From: Tomocerus qinae
Taxonomy: Eukaryota > Arthropoda > Collembola > Entomobryomorpha > Tomoceridae
DNA: 64,000 nt
Direction of reading: 5' to 3'
NCBI GenBank assembly: GCA_020055645.1
Contig: CM034546.1
Coordinates: 83,452,001-83,516,000, forward strand
Below are positions 34,535 through 46,063 of the stretch, piece after piece (positions within the stretch are counted from its first letter, which is position 1; each line of letters starts with the position of its first letter). A program made the position numbers and the translations under genes. The notes beneath the pieces were generated by a model. The model made no database searches and had not been told where the DNA came from. It worked only from the letters and a program-made list of their open reading frames with translations.

Positions 34535-36170
34535 CAATTCAATTCACATTTATTCAAGTGCCAAAAAGTTCAAATCATACAAGATGATATTGTTTTATCA
34601 ACAATTAGCACCGAAGGCAAGCCAATTACGTTACCTTACTCCCTTAGACAAAGCCGGATCGCAATCAAGTTTTAAGATCGAAAGTCATATTTTATACATC
34701 ATTTTTGAGTGTTATGACACCATGTATCATGACACTAAGTCAGTAAACTATATATACTCCTCAGGACACACTAATATATTTATCCTAATACACAAATTCG
34801 TCATTTCGCTGATTTAACAGGTGTTGATTCATAAGTTTCGCAAACATTTTTACAGACACATCTTTCATTTTCAAGACTTGACTAATAGAGTTCCAGGTAG
34901 CACTGGCATAAAAAATTGGGCTTTTCGCGAATGTGGCTGTACGATGTACAATAATTGGGAGGTTATTGGCTTGCTTAGTGCGTCTTGATGTTACATTATT
35001 GTCAGTCCAATTGAAATATTTGTCAATCGATAATACATTACTTCCATACAATAAAATCTTATACAGATTAATCATAGTTAAATAGATAAAACTTTCTTTC
35101 ACAGTTAATAGATTATCTTTTTCAAGAAGTTGGAACCGGTCAATTTTAGCATGCTCAGATTTACAAAATTTGATTTTTTTATTTTTAGTCATCATTTCCA
35201 CTATTCCAAAAACTTTTACAATAAAATTTTGCTAACTTAGGATTTTGTGTAATACAAAGACATTTATAAATTTTATTCTGCAGCAAGTTCAGTTGCTCAT
35301 ATTTTGTCGGACCCCAGATTGACAATGCATAATCAGACACTGTTATAACATAGGTGCTAATGAGCATACACAAAAGGTACAAGACGTCTGATTCTATTGA
35401 TTCCCCCTAAAGCTGAAGAGTATTTGTTCTCCACATGCTTAAAATGAATGTTAAAAATTTAACAACGGACCTAGATATACCCCAAGATATTTAAATTCAA
35501 AAACTCTTTCAATTATAGCACCATTGCACTTAATAACTAAATTTTCAGTTATGTTAGTATTGGTTTTGTGAAATAACATAGATTTTGTTTTTTCGTAGCT
35601 AATTACGAGATCAAGTGAACAGAACCAATCATTCAAATCGTTAAGATAAGATTCCAGTTTATCCCTAATATGTGATTGTTCCTCATTTGCATAAATTAAA
35701 ACTAAATCGTCTGCAAATAGTAAATGAAAAATACCATTTAATTTTAGTTTTATGGATATTATATTAAAATATAAATTAAATAATAAAGGCCCTATCACTG
35801 ACCCCTGAATGACCCCGCGACAGTAGTCGAATTGCTTTGATATAAAATCTCCATTTGCTATTACAAACTTTCGATTGTTAAAATAATTTTGAAAAAGATT
35901 CAAATACATTTTAGGGAGTTTATAATGGTTTTCTAAAATTTGAATTAAATTATTTTGGATCACGTGGTCAAAGGCCTTTTTTAGGTCAACAAAAATGGCC
36001 CCCACTTTCATCTTAGGTTAACCGTGCTGTTCATCAGTTAAAAAGTTATTATCTTTAACATATGTGCTAACATTCGTTTTGATAATAACCTCGAACCATT
36101 TACTTAGTAAAGGTAAGTTACTTACAGGATGATAACAATTAGGATCATTTTTTTCCTGCTGTACATTCTG
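34535..36170 (-). pseudogene. LINE reverse transcriptase, 5'-truncated and frameshifted
   Basis: Minus-strand order: VSNLPLLSKWFEVIIKTNVS (about 36130) with a break, then 36011-35451 with FVDLKKAFDHV (first catalytic Asp), QGSVIGPLLFNLYFN (template grip), LLFADDLVLIYA (the catalytic AspAsp) and KCNGAIIERVFEFKYLGV. The frame then shifts to 35382-35185 (DYALSIWGPTKYEQLNLLQN) and 35201-34785 (NNVTSRRTKQANNLP, SATWNSI). The 3' end near 34535 reads TTGAATAAATGTGAATTGAA, an AATAAA plus (AATTG)n tail. This is a CR1/Jockey-type RT arrangement. Frameshifts make it non-functional, but the palm motifs are intact. Confidence 0.85.
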
Positions 36171-36174
36171 GATC

Positions 36175-37480
36175 AGCACAAATCAGTGATTTCTTCGTAT
36201 TCACCATGTTGAATAGAAAGGCAGTACACCGGTAATCATGAAATTGTAGTTCTAGTCATAATCCCATAGTATCCATTCCGCCCCGTCAGTAGCAATTTTC
36301 TCAAAAATTATCGAATTTCATCCATTAGATTAATTGTTGAGTAATGAATAATCATTGTTCCATAATATCCGACATGTATATTGCATAATTTGTCGTATGT
36401 ATTCAATGTATTTAAACATACACGCAGGGGACTAGATAAAGAATCTTCGCCCCCACTTCGCAAAATATGCAGTTGATCTGTCCATATCCCCTGTCCAGTA
36501 CTCCAGATAAAGCTTCCAATACTCCATCAGCAAAGGATTTTCGCTCAAACCGCAATATCAACGAAAGATAAAGGCAGATCCATGGCTTAAAAATACATTG
36601 TAGACAGACATAAGACAGACGGTTCGCGGGTATACAGTCAAATATATTGAAAAACTTAGACTTCCGATTATATACTTAAAAAGGGAATTATTAAACTTTT
36701 TGGTAGTGAATGAAAGAAGCGATGTAACTGTAGAAGACTTTACAACGATAATCTAGTTTATAAAATTACATTTCCAACTTTAATTCGTAATTTTAAAATC
36801 AAAATAGGCAAAAAATTTAGAGCGAGGAAAAATTTTGACTCCCGCCAAGGAGACCCGCATGTCCAAGCTTCGCGTTTATCCTTTAAAAATGATATTTATC
36901 AGCCGCCGCAAGGTAAACCTCGGCTGAGGTGGCTCCGCCGAGGTTTACATATGCAGGTTTATATCACGACTGGGGGCTCTGCTCATGTATACATACAAAC
37001 ACACAAACATCCGTGCATACAAAGGTATTTAATAATGAACCCCAAAGCTCCACACGCAACGTGCATTTGTCAGGTGCCTACCGAAGTTACCCGACAAAGA
37101 CATTTTACTAATAGTGGACTTCGGGTAAACTGCATTATTAAAAAATGCGGGTACATTATTAAAAACATTAAATACGCGCTGCGCCAGTTTACGTTTATAC
37201 TTTTGTCATGATAATTCTATTGATATCAGATCTAAATTCTATGATTAAATTCAGTCTGTTAACGTGCAGCGGAGAGTTCCATCAAAGATGTGAAAAGTGA
37301 TACAATGTACAAGATATTTGGAACGACATGGCTAAACTCGTTTTAATGAGGTAAAATCGTGCACAAAGTAGTAACAGTTTTCTGTGTTGAATGTATCATG
37401 CATGCACACACCCTTCAAATATCTCTCTCCTCAAGTGACCTTTCAATAAAGCTAAGAGTTTACTCAAGTCCAATGAGGTA
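36175..37480. other. Intergenic DNA with one strong hairpin
   Basis: No gene recognised. At 36913-36948 GTAAACCTCGGC and GCCGAGGTTTAC form a 12-bp perfect stem with a 12-nt loop. The stretch GGACTTCGGGTAAACTGC (about 37118) recurs in variant form near 52620. Confidence 0.45.
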
Positions 37481-37757
37481 CAGTCGAGTCTCTTTGCTTA
37501 AGAACTCGATGCGACATAAACGGCCGTTATGCGGTTAGTTTTCTGAGTACTATACTTTATTATTCACCATTCACTAACATAAGCATTTGAGCTGTAGTCA
37601 TGGTGATAATGAACATAGTACTCAACCTACCAACCTATAGAACTATAAAGTAACCGTAAGACGGCCGTTTATGTCGCATCGAGTTCTTAACGAGGGGCTT
37701 CGTCTTTAAACTGGCTGAGTGGTTGACTATCAAAGTGCATGCTAAACATGTTTCACA

Positions 37758-38169
37758 CAGTGTTGTGCAGTGGTTAAAACCACTAGTGGTCATAATGGTC
37801 ATAATGGTCAAAATGGCCCGGTCAAAAAAAATTAAAAAGTGGTCAAAATGGTCAAAATGGACAAAATGCCTGTTTGGGGTTAATTGAGACCCCAAGGTAG
37901 CTTTTACTGCAACAGTAAACAACAAATACAACTTTCTAAAGATTGCAGTTAAAAATGATTAGAGAGTGTCATTCTGTAGTCTGATGTTAGTAGAATAGTG
38001 TTTCATTGGTTTTAGGCCATATTTCATTATCTAAATATTTTAAATTTCATTTGCTAGCCTAAGTAACTGTATACTGATATTTTGACCATTTTAGCCATTT
38101 TGACCATTTTGACCATTTTGACCAGTGGCCCGGTCAAAATGCAAAAAAGTGGTCAACAGTACAACACTG
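37758..38169. mobile_element. hAT miniature element with 8-bp target duplication
   Basis: Ends CAGTGTTGTGCAGTGGTTA and the complement of CAGTGTTGTACTGTTGACC are flanked by exact GTTTCACA repeats at 37750-37757 and 38170-38177. Both subterminal regions hold runs of GGTCAAAAT (and complement) around a GGCCCGGTC/GACCGGGCC core. It is 412 bp and non-coding. Confidence 0.93.
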
Positions 38170-38181
38170 GTTTCACAGCGG

Positions 38182-38481
38182 GCTCTATATCTTCCAAAAT
38201 ATAACCTCTATTTTAATGAAACCTTAATATTTGGAATTGTGGAACATCTGGCTACACCTGATTGCATTCAGAATTTTGATATTCTAGCTCTAAATACTGC
38301 AAAAATATTAAAGTCTTAAGAGGGCTATAATTTTACAATTTTTTTAGAACTTTAATTTTTTATGGGCATTTAAAATTACAATATCAAAAATCTAAGTGCA
38401 ATCAGGTGTAACTGGATGTTTCACGATTCCAAACATGCAGGTTTCATTAAAATCAGGGTTGTATTTTGGAAGAAATAGAGC
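38182..38481. mobile_element. Foldback element
   Basis: Inverted arms of about 100 bp start GCTCTATATCTTCCAAAAT and carry TTTTAATGAAACCT and CACCTGATTGCA with complements. It lies 5 bp after the hAT target duplication. Confidence 0.8.
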
Positions 38482-38910
38482 TGGATGTAGTAGTTTTTCG
38501 AACAATGAAGAATTTCAAATTCGATGAAAGTCGGCCGGAAATGCTATCATGGGAATATCCGAGCACATTGACTTAGATAACATTATCTTTCTATCTCTTA
38601 TTCTGTCGTCATTGGCAATTGCAATCACATAATCAATATACCACTAAGCGAAGAATAGATTATCTTATTTCATTTTGTGAAAATCATCGAGTATTTTACT
38701 TAAACTACTCGATAAATGTTAAAAACCAGGGGCAGTTTGAGAGGATAGTACCCATATAGTAATCAATACATCTTAGTGTGTCGGTTAGGTTTAGGATGTA
38801 GATTTCGGTTACGATTTTTAAAGCAATATTCAGGGGTAAATCTTGGAAATTATTTTTTTTCGTTAGCAACCAATCGACGAAGCCCAACCTAAAGCAAAGA
38901 GACTCGACTG

Positions 38911-39013
38911 TAATAGGTAATGTTGGGACGTATACTGGACCTGAAAATCCGAACATACGGTATAGTCATCGTGAACTAACATCGTTTGTACAGAAAAGAT
39001 ACGAATCGTATCC
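38911..39013. other. Short unique spacer
   Basis: The flank of the pogo-like element, beginning with its TA duplication. Confidence 0.4.
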
Positions 39014-39158
39014 CTTCTATACTAACCAAGTTTCCATAGGGTTAGAAATGTCGCCCGTCCGGTGTGTGTTAAAATTGGTTTTGTCGTGTGAAAGCTATGT
39101 CACGCCTTACTGCCCTGTACGAAAGTCATTTTGGATATGATCGCTAGGCTGTTTCCAG
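39014..39158. mobile_element. Half copy of the 1525-1890 foldback family
   Basis: From CTTCTATACTAACC through GTTAGAAATGTCGCCC to GGCTGTTTCCAG it matches the left arm of the element at 1525, with about 10-15% differences. The right arm is missing. Confidence 0.8.
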
Positions 39159-40181
39159 TTTCGGGGCAGGAATGTGAAAAACATTTAAAATTGGGCAATG
39201 GTTATTTACAGTCTGCACTATGTACATGTTGAAACAAATTACCTTTTTATTAACCTTAATTGTAATTATCAATTTTTGAAACCTAACTCATTACAAATTA
39301 ATGATAAAAACATGAAGCTACAGATGATGGATAGTTGTTGTTAGTTTGTATGAAGAAATCAATGAAATATTTATATTTTAAGTATTTAAATGAGAATACA
39401 GATATAGCACTGCATTTTGAAATAGTTATGGAGGTCATTGTTGCGTCTCGATGGATGTTGTAGCCATTAAGTCCAGGAAATAAATAGCAAATACAGGGGA
39501 CGAAAGCGGTGAGAAGGCCGAGTTAAATTGCAATAAGGTACCCACATATTTAGAGTTGATCCACATATTACGTAATCAAAAAATTTATCGGTTTTTAGAA
39601 ACATGTTTTCCCTCTGTCTTCTATTCCACAGGTATTCTATTCCACAGGTATTCTATTCCACATACGTGTTAAAATTTGTTAGATAAACCTGTCATTACTT
39701 CTACAGTGTATTTTACTACAAAAGGAAGGTTCATAACTTACGATGGACTAGAAAAAAAGTTCAAATTGTTTAAAAAGCCGTGCCATGTGTCTTTTCCTTG
39801 AGAGACAGAAGTAGTAAGAAATTCTTGGTTCATAAGATCTTTTATAAGAATATTTTATAGTGAATACATACCATTATTATATAACACAACTTTATACATA
39901 ATTCATACTAATAAAAATATGAGCATACTTAAGAACTTTTATTGAACATTAATTTTTAGACTTTTTGTTTGAAAGTTAGGTTCTATTTGTATAGCTGCAA
40001 AGAACTTTGAACCTCTCAGCCGTCCGCTAGCCTATAAGAATTGTGCACAAACCCGTGACTAGTGAACTGCTTAGTGCAATTCTAAGATGCTTGCGACTAA
40101 GAGGGGCTCGGCTCAAAGTCACTTGCAGCCACACATTTTAACAGACATCCCAGCTGACATATATTTATAGTCTCATACATT
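39159..40181. other. Intergenic DNA, nothing recognised
   Basis: No gene, repeat family end or conserved motif seen apart from a short triplication of CAGGTATTCTATTCCA near 39630-39660. Confidence 0.4.
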
Positions 40182-43100
40182 TAAATGCTCAATTTCAATT
40201 TGAATGCTCAATTTCAATTTGAATGCTCAATTTCAATTTGAATGCTCAATTTCAATTTGAATGCTCAATTTCAATTTGAATGCTCAATTTCAATTTGAAT
40301 GCTCAATTTCAATTTGAATGCTCAATTTCAATTTGAATGCTCAATTTCAATTTGAATTCTCAATTTCAATTTGAATGCTCAATTTCAATTTGAATGCTCA
40401 ATTTCAATTTGAATGCTCAATTTCAATTTGAATGCTCAATTTCAATTTGAATGCTCAATTTCAATTTGAATTCTCAATTTCAATTTGAATGCTCAATTTC
40501 AATTTGAATGCTCAATTTCAATTTGAATGCTCAATTTCAATTTGAATGCTCAACTTCAATTTGAATGCTCAATTTCAATTTGAATGCTCAATTTCAATTT
40601 GAATGCTCAATTTCAATTTGAATGCTCAATTTCAATTTGAATGCTCAATTTCAATTTGAATGCTCAATTTCAATTTGAATGCTCAATTTCAATTTGAATG
40701 CTCAATTTCAATTTGAATGCTCAATTTCAATTTGAATGCTCAATTTCAATTTGAATGCTCAATTTCAATTTGAATTCTCAATTTCAATTTGAATGCTCAA
40801 TTTCAATTTGAATGCTCAATTTCAATTTGAATGCTCAATTTCAATTTGAATGCTCAATTTCAATTTGAATGCTCAATTTCAATTTGAATTCTCAATTTCA
40901 ATTTGAATGCTCAATTTCAATTTGAATGCTCAATTTCAATTTGAATGCTCAACTTCAATTTGAATGCTCAATTTCAATTTGAATGCTCAATTTCAATTTG
41001 AATGCTCAATTTCAATTTGAATGCTCAATTTCAATTTGAATGCTCAATTTCAATTTGAATGCTCAATTTCAATTTGAATGCTAAATTTCAATTTAAATGC
41101 TCAATTTCCATTTGAATGCTTAATTTAAATTTGAATGCTCAATTTCAATTTGAATGCTCAATTTCAATTTGAATGCTCAATTTCAATTTGAATGCCCAAT
41201 TTCAATTTGAATGCTCAATTTCAATTTGAATGCTCAATTTCAATTTGAATGCTCAATTTCAATTTGAATGCTCAATTTCAATTATAATGCTCAATTTCAA
41301 TTTGAATTCTCAATTTCAATTTGAATGCTCAATTTCAATTTGAATGCTCAATTTCAATTTGAATGCTCAATTTCAATTTGAATGCTCAACTTCAATTTGA
41401 ATGCTCAATTTCAATTTGAATGCTCAATTTCAATTTGAATGCTCAATTTCAATTTGAATGCTCAATTTCAATTTGAATGCTCAATTTCAATTTGAATGCT
41501 CAATTTCAATTTGAATGCTCAATTTCAATTTGAATGCTCAATTTCAATTTGAATGCTCAATTTCAATTTGAATGCTCAATTTCAATTTGAATGCTCAATT
41601 TCAATTTGAATTCTCAATTTCAATTTGAATGCTCAATTTCAATTTGAATGCTCAATTTCAATTTGAATGCTCAATTTCAATTTGAATGCTCAATTTCAAT
41701 TTGAATGCTCAATTTCAATTTGAATGCTCAATTTCAATTTGAATGCTCAATTTCAATTTGAATGCTCAATTTCAATTTGAATGCTCAACTTCAATTTGAA
41801 TGCTCAATTTCAATTTGAATGCTCAATTTCAATTTGAATGCTCAATTTCAATTTGAATGCTCAATTTCAATTTGAATGCTCAATTTCAATTTGAATGCTA
41901 AATTTCAATTTAAATGCTCAATTTCCATTTGAATGCTTAATTTAAATTTGAATGCTCAATTTCAATTTGAATGCTCAATTTCAATTTGAATGCTCAATTT
42001 CAATTTGAATGCTCAATTTCAATTTGAATGCTCAATTTCAATTTGAATGCTCAATTTCAATTTGAATGCTCAATTTCAATTTGAATGCTCAATTTCAATT
42101 TGAATGCTCAATTTCAATTTGAATGCTCAATTTCAATTTGAATGCTCAATTTCAATTTGAATGCTCAATTTCAATTTGAATGCTCAATTTCAATTTGAAT
42201 GCTCAATTTCAATTTGAATGCTCAATTTCAATTTGAATGCTCAATTTCAATTTGAATGCTCAATTTCAATTTGAATGTTTAATTTCAATTTGAATGCTCA
42301 ATTTCAATTTGAATGTTCAATTTCAATTTGAATGTTCAATTTCAATTATAATGCTCAATTTCAATTTGAATGCTCAATTTCAATTTGAATGCTCAATTTC
42401 AATTTGAATGCTCAATTTCAATTTGAATGCTCAATTTCAATTATAATGCTCAATTTCAATTTGAATGCTCAATTTCAATTTGAATGCTCAATTTCAATTT
42501 GAATGCTCAATTTCAATTTGAATGCTCAATTTCAATTTGAATACTCAATTTCAATTTGAATGTTCAATTTCAATTTGAATGTTCAATTTCAATTATAATG
42601 CTCAATTTCAATTTGAATGCTCAATTTCAATTTGAATGCTCAATTTCAATTTGAATGCTCAATTTCAATTTGAATGCTCAATTTCAATTATAATGCTCAA
42701 TTTCAATTTGAATGCTCAATTTCAATTTGAATGCTCAATTTCAATTTGAATGCTCAATTTCAATTTGAATGCTCAATTTCAATTTGAATGCTCAATTTCA
42801 ATTTGAATGCTCAATTTCAATTATAACGCTCAATTTCAATTTGAATGCTCAATTTGAATGCCCAATTTCAATTTGAATGCTCAATTTCAATTTGAATGCC
42901 CAATTTCAATTTGAATGCTCAATTTCAATTTGAATGCTCAATTTCAATTTGAATGCTCAATTTCAATTTGAATGCTCAATTTCAATTTGAATGCTCAATT
43001 TCAATTTGAATGCTTAATTTAAATTTGAATGCTCAATTTCAATTTGAATGCTCAATTTCAATTTGAATGCTCAATTTCAATTTGAATGCTCAATTTCAAT

Positions 43101-44143
43101 TTGAATGCTCAATTTAAATTTTAATGCTCAATTTCAATTTGAATGCTCAATTTCAATTTGAATGCTCAATTTCAATGCTAAATTTCAATTTAAATGCTCA
43201 ATTTCCATTTGAATGCTTAATTTAAATTTGAATGCTCAATTTCAATTTGAATGCTCAATTTCAATTTGAATGCTCAATTTCAATTTGAATGCCCAATTTC
43301 AATTTGAATGCTCAATTTCAATTTGAATGCTCAATTTCAATTTGAATGCTCAATTTCAATTTGAATGCTCAATTTCAATTTGAATGCTCAATTTCAATTT
43401 GAATGCTCAATTTCAATTTGAATGCTCAATTTCAATTTGAATGCTCAATTTCAATTTGAATGCTCAATTTCAATTTGAATGCTCAATTTCAATTTGAATG
43501 CTCAATTTCAATTTGAATGTTTAATTTCAATTTGAATGCTCAATTTCAATTTGAATGTTCAATTTCAATTTGAATGTTCAATTTCAATTATAATGCTCAA
43601 TTTCAATTTGAATGCTCAATTTCAATTTGAATGCTCAATTTCAATTTGAATGCTCAATTTCAATTTGAATGCTCAATTTCAATTATAATGCTCAATTTCA
43701 ATTTGAATGCTCAATTTCAATTTGAATGCTCAATTTCAATTTGAATGCTCAATTTCAATTTGAATGCTCAATTTCAATTTGAATGCTCAATTTCAATTTG
43801 AATGCTCAATTTCAATTTGAATGCTCAATTTCAATTATAATGCTCAATTTCAATTATAATGCTCAATTTCAATTTGAATGCTCAATTTGAATGCCCAATT
43901 TCAATTTGAATGCTCAATTTCAATTTGAATGCTCAATTTCAATTTGAATGCTCAATTTCAATATGAATGCTCAATTTCAATTTGAATGCTTAATTTAAAT
44001 TTGAATGCTCAATTTCAATTTGAATGCTCAATTTCAATTTAAATGTTCAATTTCAATTTGAATGTTCAATTTCAATTTGAATGATCAATTTCAATTTGAA
44101 TGATCAATTTCAATTTGAATGCTCAATTTGAATGCCCAATTTG
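40182..44143. repeat. 19-bp satellite array with higher-order structure
   Basis: About 208 head-to-tail copies of AATGCTCAATTTCAATTTG, nearly 4 kb, most copies identical. Marker variants recur at fixed spacing. GAATTCTC occurs at 40354 and 40772, and at 40468, 40886 and 41304, always 418 bp (22 units) apart. A compound variant, GCTAAATTTC followed by TTTCCATTTG and GCTTAATTTA, occurs near 41080, 41897 and 43177. A block with ATTATAATGC and GTTCAATTTC variants is duplicated about 1.24 kb apart (about 42273 and 43515). No coding frame survives. Confidence 0.98.
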
Positions 44144-44180
44144 ATTAGTTTGAATAGTAATTTGGTAATAAATTATTGTG

Positions 44181-44209
44181 GAATAAAATCGTGCATTTCG
44201 ATTTTATTC
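44181..44209. repeat. Hairpin, 11-bp stem
   Basis: GAATAAAATCG, loop TGCATTT, CGATTTTATTC. It lies between the two satellite arrays. Confidence 0.7.
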
Positions 44210-44362
44210 AATGCATCTTACAAAATGTTATCGCTTCGCATAGCACAGACAAAACAGTTCCAAATTACGCATTCCTTTCGTTTCGTTAACATGGTATCAT
44301 GGGCATTAGATTACGGTAAATGAGTTGCATAAGCTATCTATACTAGCCGGTAACCTCAACTC

Positions 44363-44396
44363 AAGCCGCAACAGAAGCTCGCTTCTGTTGCGGCTT
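44363..44396. repeat. Hairpin, 16-bp perfect stem with 2-nt loop
   Basis: AAGCCGCAACAGAAGC, loop TC, then the exact complement. It is GC-rich in an AT-rich setting and sits 5 bp before the next array. It shares CAACAGAA with that array's unit. Confidence 0.85.
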
Positions 44397-44400
44397 CGCC

Positions 44401-45539
44401 ATCAAAATCAACAGAAAATCAAAAAATATTGATCATTAAAATCAACAGAAAATCAAAAAATATTGATCATTAAAATTAACAGAAAATCAAAAAATATTGA
44501 TCTTTAAAATCAACAGAAAATCAAAAAAATTAAATATTGATCATTAAAATCAACAGAAAATCAAAAAAATTAAATATTGATCATTAAAATCAACAGAAAA
44601 TCAAAAAAATTAAATATTGATCATTAAAATCAACAGAAAATATTTGTTTAATATTGATCATTAAAATCAACAGAAAATATTTGTTTAATATTGATCATTA
44701 AAATCAACAGAAAATATTTGTTTAATATTGATCATTAAAATCAACAGAAAATATTTGTTTAATATTGATCATTAAAATCAACAGAAAATATTTGTTTAAT
44801 ATTGATCATTAAAATCAACAGAAAATATTTGTTTAATATTGATCATTAAAATCAACAGAAAATATTTGTTTAATATTGAGCATTAAAATCGACAGAAAAT
44901 ATATGTTTAATATTGAGCATTAAAATCAACAGAAAATATTTGTTTAATATTGAGCATTAAAATCGACAGAAAATATTTGTTTAATATTGAGCATTAAAAT
45001 CGACAGAAAATATTTGTTTAATATTGAGCATTAAAATCAACAGAAAATATTTGTTTAATATTGAGCATTAAAATCAACAGAAAATATTTGTTTAATATTG
45101 AGCATTAAAATCGACAGAAAGTATATGTTTAATATTGAGCATTAAAATCAACAGAAAATATTTGTTTAATATTGAGCATTAAAATCGACAGAAAATATTT
45201 GTTTAATATTGAGCATTAAAATCAACAGAAAATATTTGTTTAATATTGAGCATTAAAATCGACAGAAAATATTTGTTTAATATTGAGCATTAAAATCGAC
45301 AAAAAATATTTGTTTAATATTGAGCATTAAAATCAACAGAAAATATTTGTTTAATATTGAGCATTAAAATCAACAGAAAATATTTGTTTAATATTGAGCA
45401 TTAAAATCGACAGAAAATATTTGTTTAATATTGAGCATTAAAATCAACAGAAAATATTTGTTTAATATTGAGCATTAAAATCAACAGAAAATATTTGTTT
45501 AATATTGAGCATTAAAATCGACAGAAAATATTTGTTTAA
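44401..45539. repeat. Tandem array with unit changing 34 to 40 to 37 bp
   Basis: All units share ATTAAAATCAACAGAAAAT. The first three or so copies are 34 bp (with ATCAAAAAATATTGATC). The next three or four are 40 bp (AAAAAAATTAAATATTGATC). About 24 copies of 37 bp (ATATTTGTTTAATATTGATC) follow, changing to GAGC and mixing ATCAAC with ATCGAC forms. The array ends exactly where a fragment of another element begins. Confidence 0.96.
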
Positions 45540-45615
45540 GGTTGCTCATCACGCCTGCATAGAAACCGCATGGGCCTATCTAAATGCGTGTTAAAAAATG
45601 CTTTACATCATCTGC
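45540..45615. mobile_element. Terminal fragment of the 51805-52256 foldback family
   Basis: GGTTGCTCATCACGCCTGCA, then AAATGCGTGTTAAAAAATGC, TTTACATC match the end of the element at 51805-52256. The 37-bp array abuts it without a spacer. Confidence 0.75.
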
Positions 45616-46063
45616 ATACACTATATACATTTTAGCATATAATATTATTACCACGATCCTAAGCTACACTTTCTACAGTGTGTACTCAACTCTATGAATA
45701 ATACAAGCTATATTTTATTGGATTAACTTTCGAATTACTAAAACATCATAATAAACCAGATTATCTTAGGTATAGACCCTAGACAATGAATTGAGTAGAC
45801 AAGAGTTTGAGTTGAGCTCAAATAACTTCCAACGATTTCTTTATTTCTACTATGACCATTAACAATAACCTTTAAACTCAATTTTAACTAGATATAGATC
45901 TTTCAGAAGAGAAAGAACACTAGGCACTATTTATTTACAAAAAACTAACAGTATCCCAATACCTTTTCTACCCTGTTCATCAAGCACATTAAAAAATTGT
46001 TGCTCAATATTGATCCTTAGTGTGAATATAGTCCCGAATAGTGTTCAGTCATATACATATCAC
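45616..46063. other. Intergenic DNA, nothing recognised
   Basis: No gene or repeat end identified. It ends in the left CATATCAC target duplication of the next element. Confidence 0.4.

Larger units (their letters stand above)
37481..38910. mobile_element. Pogo/Tigger-like non-autonomous element (composite)
   Basis: The 17-bp terminal repeats CAGTCGAGTCTCTTTGC (37481) and complement (ending 38910) are each flanked by TA, as expected for Tc1/mariner-pogo. The interior holds an inverted pair at 37498-37690 (AAGAACTCGATGCGACATAA with complement), the hAT miniature element at 37758-38169 and a foldback at 38182-38481. No transposase frame. Confidence 0.7.

Noticed and set aside
40182-45539. Possible CRISPR-like array
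   Set aside because: Repeats are head to tail without unique spacers, and the genome is eukaryotic.
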